Shown here: in pieces, positions 62,404 to 64,000 of the stretch | How positions within the stretch are numbered: the first letter of the stretch is position 1 | Layout: each line of letters opens with the position of its first letter | Translations under genes and position numbers: made by a program | Notes under the pieces: model-generated | What the model saw: the letters and a program-made list of their open reading frames with translations, nothing else | What the model was told of the DNA's origin: nothing | Database searches by the model: none | From: Streptomyces fungicidicus | GTDB lineage: Bacteria > Actinomycetota > Actinomycetes > Streptomycetales > Streptomycetaceae | Assembly (NCBI RefSeq): GCF_003665435.1 | Contig: NZ_CP023407.1 | Coordinates: forward strand, 5,381,501 to 5,445,500 | Direction: 5' to 3' | DNA: 64,000 bases

Positions 62404-63062
62404 GCTTGCAGGACGAGGAGCTTCCGCCCGTTCCGGACGACATCCGCGAGGCGGGCCGCCTCGCCCCCGACCACTGGCTGGGCGTGGTCGACCCGATGTG
62501 GTCCGGGGAGGGCAAACCCCCGGAGTGGGCGATGACCGGACGGTGGCGGTCCGGCCTCGACGGCGAGATCGTCGAGTGGGAGGACAACCCCGATTACCGG
62601 CCGTCCCCGCGTGCGCTGGACTGGCTCGTACCCGAGGACGAGGTGGACCGCGCCGTCCAGCTCGCCTCCACCGGATACGGGCCCGGGGAGGCGGTGCCGG
62701 CCGCGCTGGCGGGCCGCGAGGTGGCCGTGCTGACGGCGCCGGGCGGCGGGCCCCTGAGCGCGACGGCGCCGGACGGGACGCCGGTGGTGCCGGTGTTCAC
62801 CTCGTCGGTGTTCCTGCACACGGCGGGACGCTACGCGTTCGAACTCGTCGGCACCGAAGACCTTCTGGAGCGCGTCCCCGAGGGACACGTGCTGTACCTG
62901 AACCCGTCGGCGGTGGTGAGCATGCTGCTCGACCCCGACACGGTGCGCGAGGCGGTGCGGGCCGGTGCGGCCGGGGAGCGGCCGCCCGCGCCCGCCGCCG
63001 CCGTCGGCACCGCGCGGGTGCTCACCGAGGCGGTCCGGCCGATCCGGGGGACGGACGCGTGA
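62400..63062 (+). CDS. type VII secretion-associated protein (SseB-like C-terminal domain)
   Basis: 220 aa from the ATG in the ATGA overlap. Residues about 1-55 carry DDIREAGRLAPDHWLGVVDPMWSGEGKPPEWAMTGRWRSGLDGEIVEWEDNPDYRPSPRALDW, a motif of actinomycete proteins labelled 'type VII secretion system-associated protein'. Then an SseB-like domain (about 100-195) with VPVFTSSVFLHTAGRYAFELVGTEDLLERVPEGHVLYLNPSA. No signal peptide or membrane helix, so cytoplasmic. Stop and next start overlap (GTGA). No eccC or WXG100 gene lies in this window. Function unknown. Confidence 0.72.
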   Translation: MSLQDEELPPVPDDIREAGRLAPDHWLGVVDPMWSGEGKPPEWAMTGRWRSGLDGEIVEWEDNPDYRPSPRALDWLVPEDEVDRAVQLASTGYGPGEAVPAALAGREVAVLTAPGGGPLSATAPDGTPVVPVFTSSVFLHTAGRYAFELVGTEDLLERVPEGHVLYLNPSAVVSMLLDPDTVREAVRAGAAGERPPAPAAAVGTARVLTEAVRPIRGTDA

Positions 63063-64000
63063 GCCGCTGGTCGTCGGTGCTTCCCGGCCGGGGGCGCAGG
63101 TCGGGTCCGGGCGCCGGGCGCGGTCCGGGGAGCCCGGCCGCCGGCAACGGCGGGAACGGCGGGAACGGCGGGGGCTCCGGAAGCGCCGGGGGCGGTGCGG
63201 GTGGTGCGGGCGGTGGTCCGCCGGTCGAGGACGTCGACGGGGTGCTGCTGGTGCGCTCGGTCGAGGACGACTCGTTCCCCCTGGAGGTCCTCGCCGAAGT
63301 GGCGGGCGCCGTCGGCCGGGAGGAGGACGTCGTCACGGTGATCGTCGGCTCCGCCGACGGGGGCGGGGCGCCCGGCGCCGACCACTGGGCACGGCTGGGC
63401 GCGCTGCTGGACTCCCTCCGCGCGCGCGGCACCGGCAGGATCCGGCTCGTCATGTCCGGCGCCGGTGACGACCGGCCGGACCGGCCCTGCGTCGCCCGCC
63501 GGATCGCGGACGCCTGGGAACTGGAGGTGACCGCCCCGGACGGGGCCGTGCTGATCACCCCCGGGGGCGCGCTGTTCGTCCACGGCGACTCCCGCCCCGG
63601 ATGCGGCTGGTGGCGGTTCGCGCCCGGCGCGGAACCCCGGAGACTGGGGCGGCGTGCCCCGGCGCCCGACTGGGAGGAGGCGCTGGACGGGGTCCCCGTG
63701 CGCACGTCCGGCGGCTGCGTAGTGGAGCGCGTACCGGCGGGCGTGCTGATCCGCCCGGCCGAGGCGCCCGGCCCCGCCCCCGACGACCTGTGCTTCTCCG
63801 TGCCCGTCGACTTCGAGCGTCTCACGGTGCTGGTGGGCGCCCCGCACGCGGAGGACGTCGCGGCCGACGAGGTGGCCGCGGTGCTCGCCGGGCTGCCGGC
63901 GGCGGAGCGCTCCCGCGCACGGCTCGCGCCGGGCGGCCGGCGCGATCTGCTCCGGCTCGGGCAGTCGGTCGCCGACCGGCTGGGAACCGAGGTGGAGGTA
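63059..64000 (+). CDS. large Gly-rich protein, T7SS/polymorphic-effector-like (5' part)
   Basis: 314 codons are visible without a stop; the gene continues past the right end. GTG overlaps the previous stop. A Gly/Arg/Asn-rich segment (about 5-58, with repeated GGNGGNGG) precedes a predicted alpha/beta fold starting VEDVDGVLLVRSVEDDSFPLEVLAEVAG. There follow VVTVIVGSADGGGAPGADHWARLGALLDSLRARGTGRIRLVMSG, the stretch WELEVTAPDGAVLITPGGALFVHG and GWWRFAPGAEPRRLGRRAPAPDWE. The last two patterns recur in very large actinomycete proteins that end in toxin or glutamine-deamidase-like domains (recalled). The C-terminus, and hence the activity, is outside the window. Confidence 0.6.
   Translation, partial: MSRWSSVLPGRGRRSGPGAGRGPGSPAAGNGGNGGNGGGSGSAGGGAGGAGGGPPVEDVDGVLLVRSVEDDSFPLEVLAEVAGAVGREEDVVTVIVGSADGGGAPGADHWARLGALLDSLRARGTGRIRLVMSGAGDDRPDRPCVARRIADAWELEVTAPDGAVLITPGGALFVHGDSRPGCGWWRFAPGAEPRRLGRRAPAPDWEEALDGVPVRTSGGCVVERVPAGVLIRPAEAPGPAPDDLCFSVPVDFERLTVLVGAPHAEDVAADEVAAVLAGLPAAERSRARLAPGGRRDLLRLGQSVADRLGTEVEV

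Overview
The window is about 64 kb of high-GC actinobacterial chromosome, almost certainly from a Streptomyces. The evidence is the strongly GC-biased third codon positions, frequent GTG/TTG starts, many 4-nt GTGA/ATGA stop-start overlaps, the GlgE-type alpha-glucan operon, MsiK-style sugar ABC operons without an ATPase gene, and the gene order. From memory, not from a search, that order matches the conserved core of the S. coelicolor chromosome around pyk2-ackA-pta-pfkA and glgE. I see no tRNA, rRNA, insertion sequence, phage or CRISPR.

Layout. 0-5 kb: the start of a TetR gene, a CnoX/YbbN-like thioredoxin-TPR protein and a three-gene envelope cassette (DUF6230, DUF6114, acidic repeat protein) behind two palindromes. 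5-11 kb: pyruvate kinase, acetate kinase, phosphotransacetylase and divergent phosphofructokinase, i.e. lower glycolysis plus acetate overflow. 11-20 kb: an XRE regulator, a sugar ABC importer with a DasR-like operator, a CitA/CitB-type two-component system next to a DctA dicarboxylate carrier, and a MerR-thioredoxin pair. 20-34 kb: a HelD/HelR-like RNA polymerase-recycling ATPase, then the operon glgE-treS-mak-glgB (trehalose to maltose to maltose-1-phosphate to branched alpha-glucan), with glycogen phosphorylase glgP divergent from it.

34-46 kb: a DUF1990 protein, two tandem M4 (thermolysin-type) secreted proteases, and four consecutive ABC exporter half-transporters forming two heterodimer pairs. 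46-53 kb: a DrrAB-like exporter with its own NarL-type two-component system, an alpha/beta hydrolase and the debranching enzyme glgX, which completes the glucan set. 53-61 kb: two tandem L,D-transpeptidase lipoproteins, a YciI protein, enoyl-CoA hydratase, an RsbW-like ATPase, a GNAT enzyme divergent from a MerR regulator, the EF-hand protein CabB, an F420-dependent-reductase-like protein and a GH25 muramidase. 61-64 kb: a SorC/DeoR regulator translationally coupled to a type VII secretion-associated protein and to a large Gly-rich protein that runs off the right end. This last group is the least conventional part of the window.

Gene starts were chosen from ribosome-binding sites, stop-start overlaps and family lengths. 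All functions come from recognising motifs and family sequence by eye; no database search was run.
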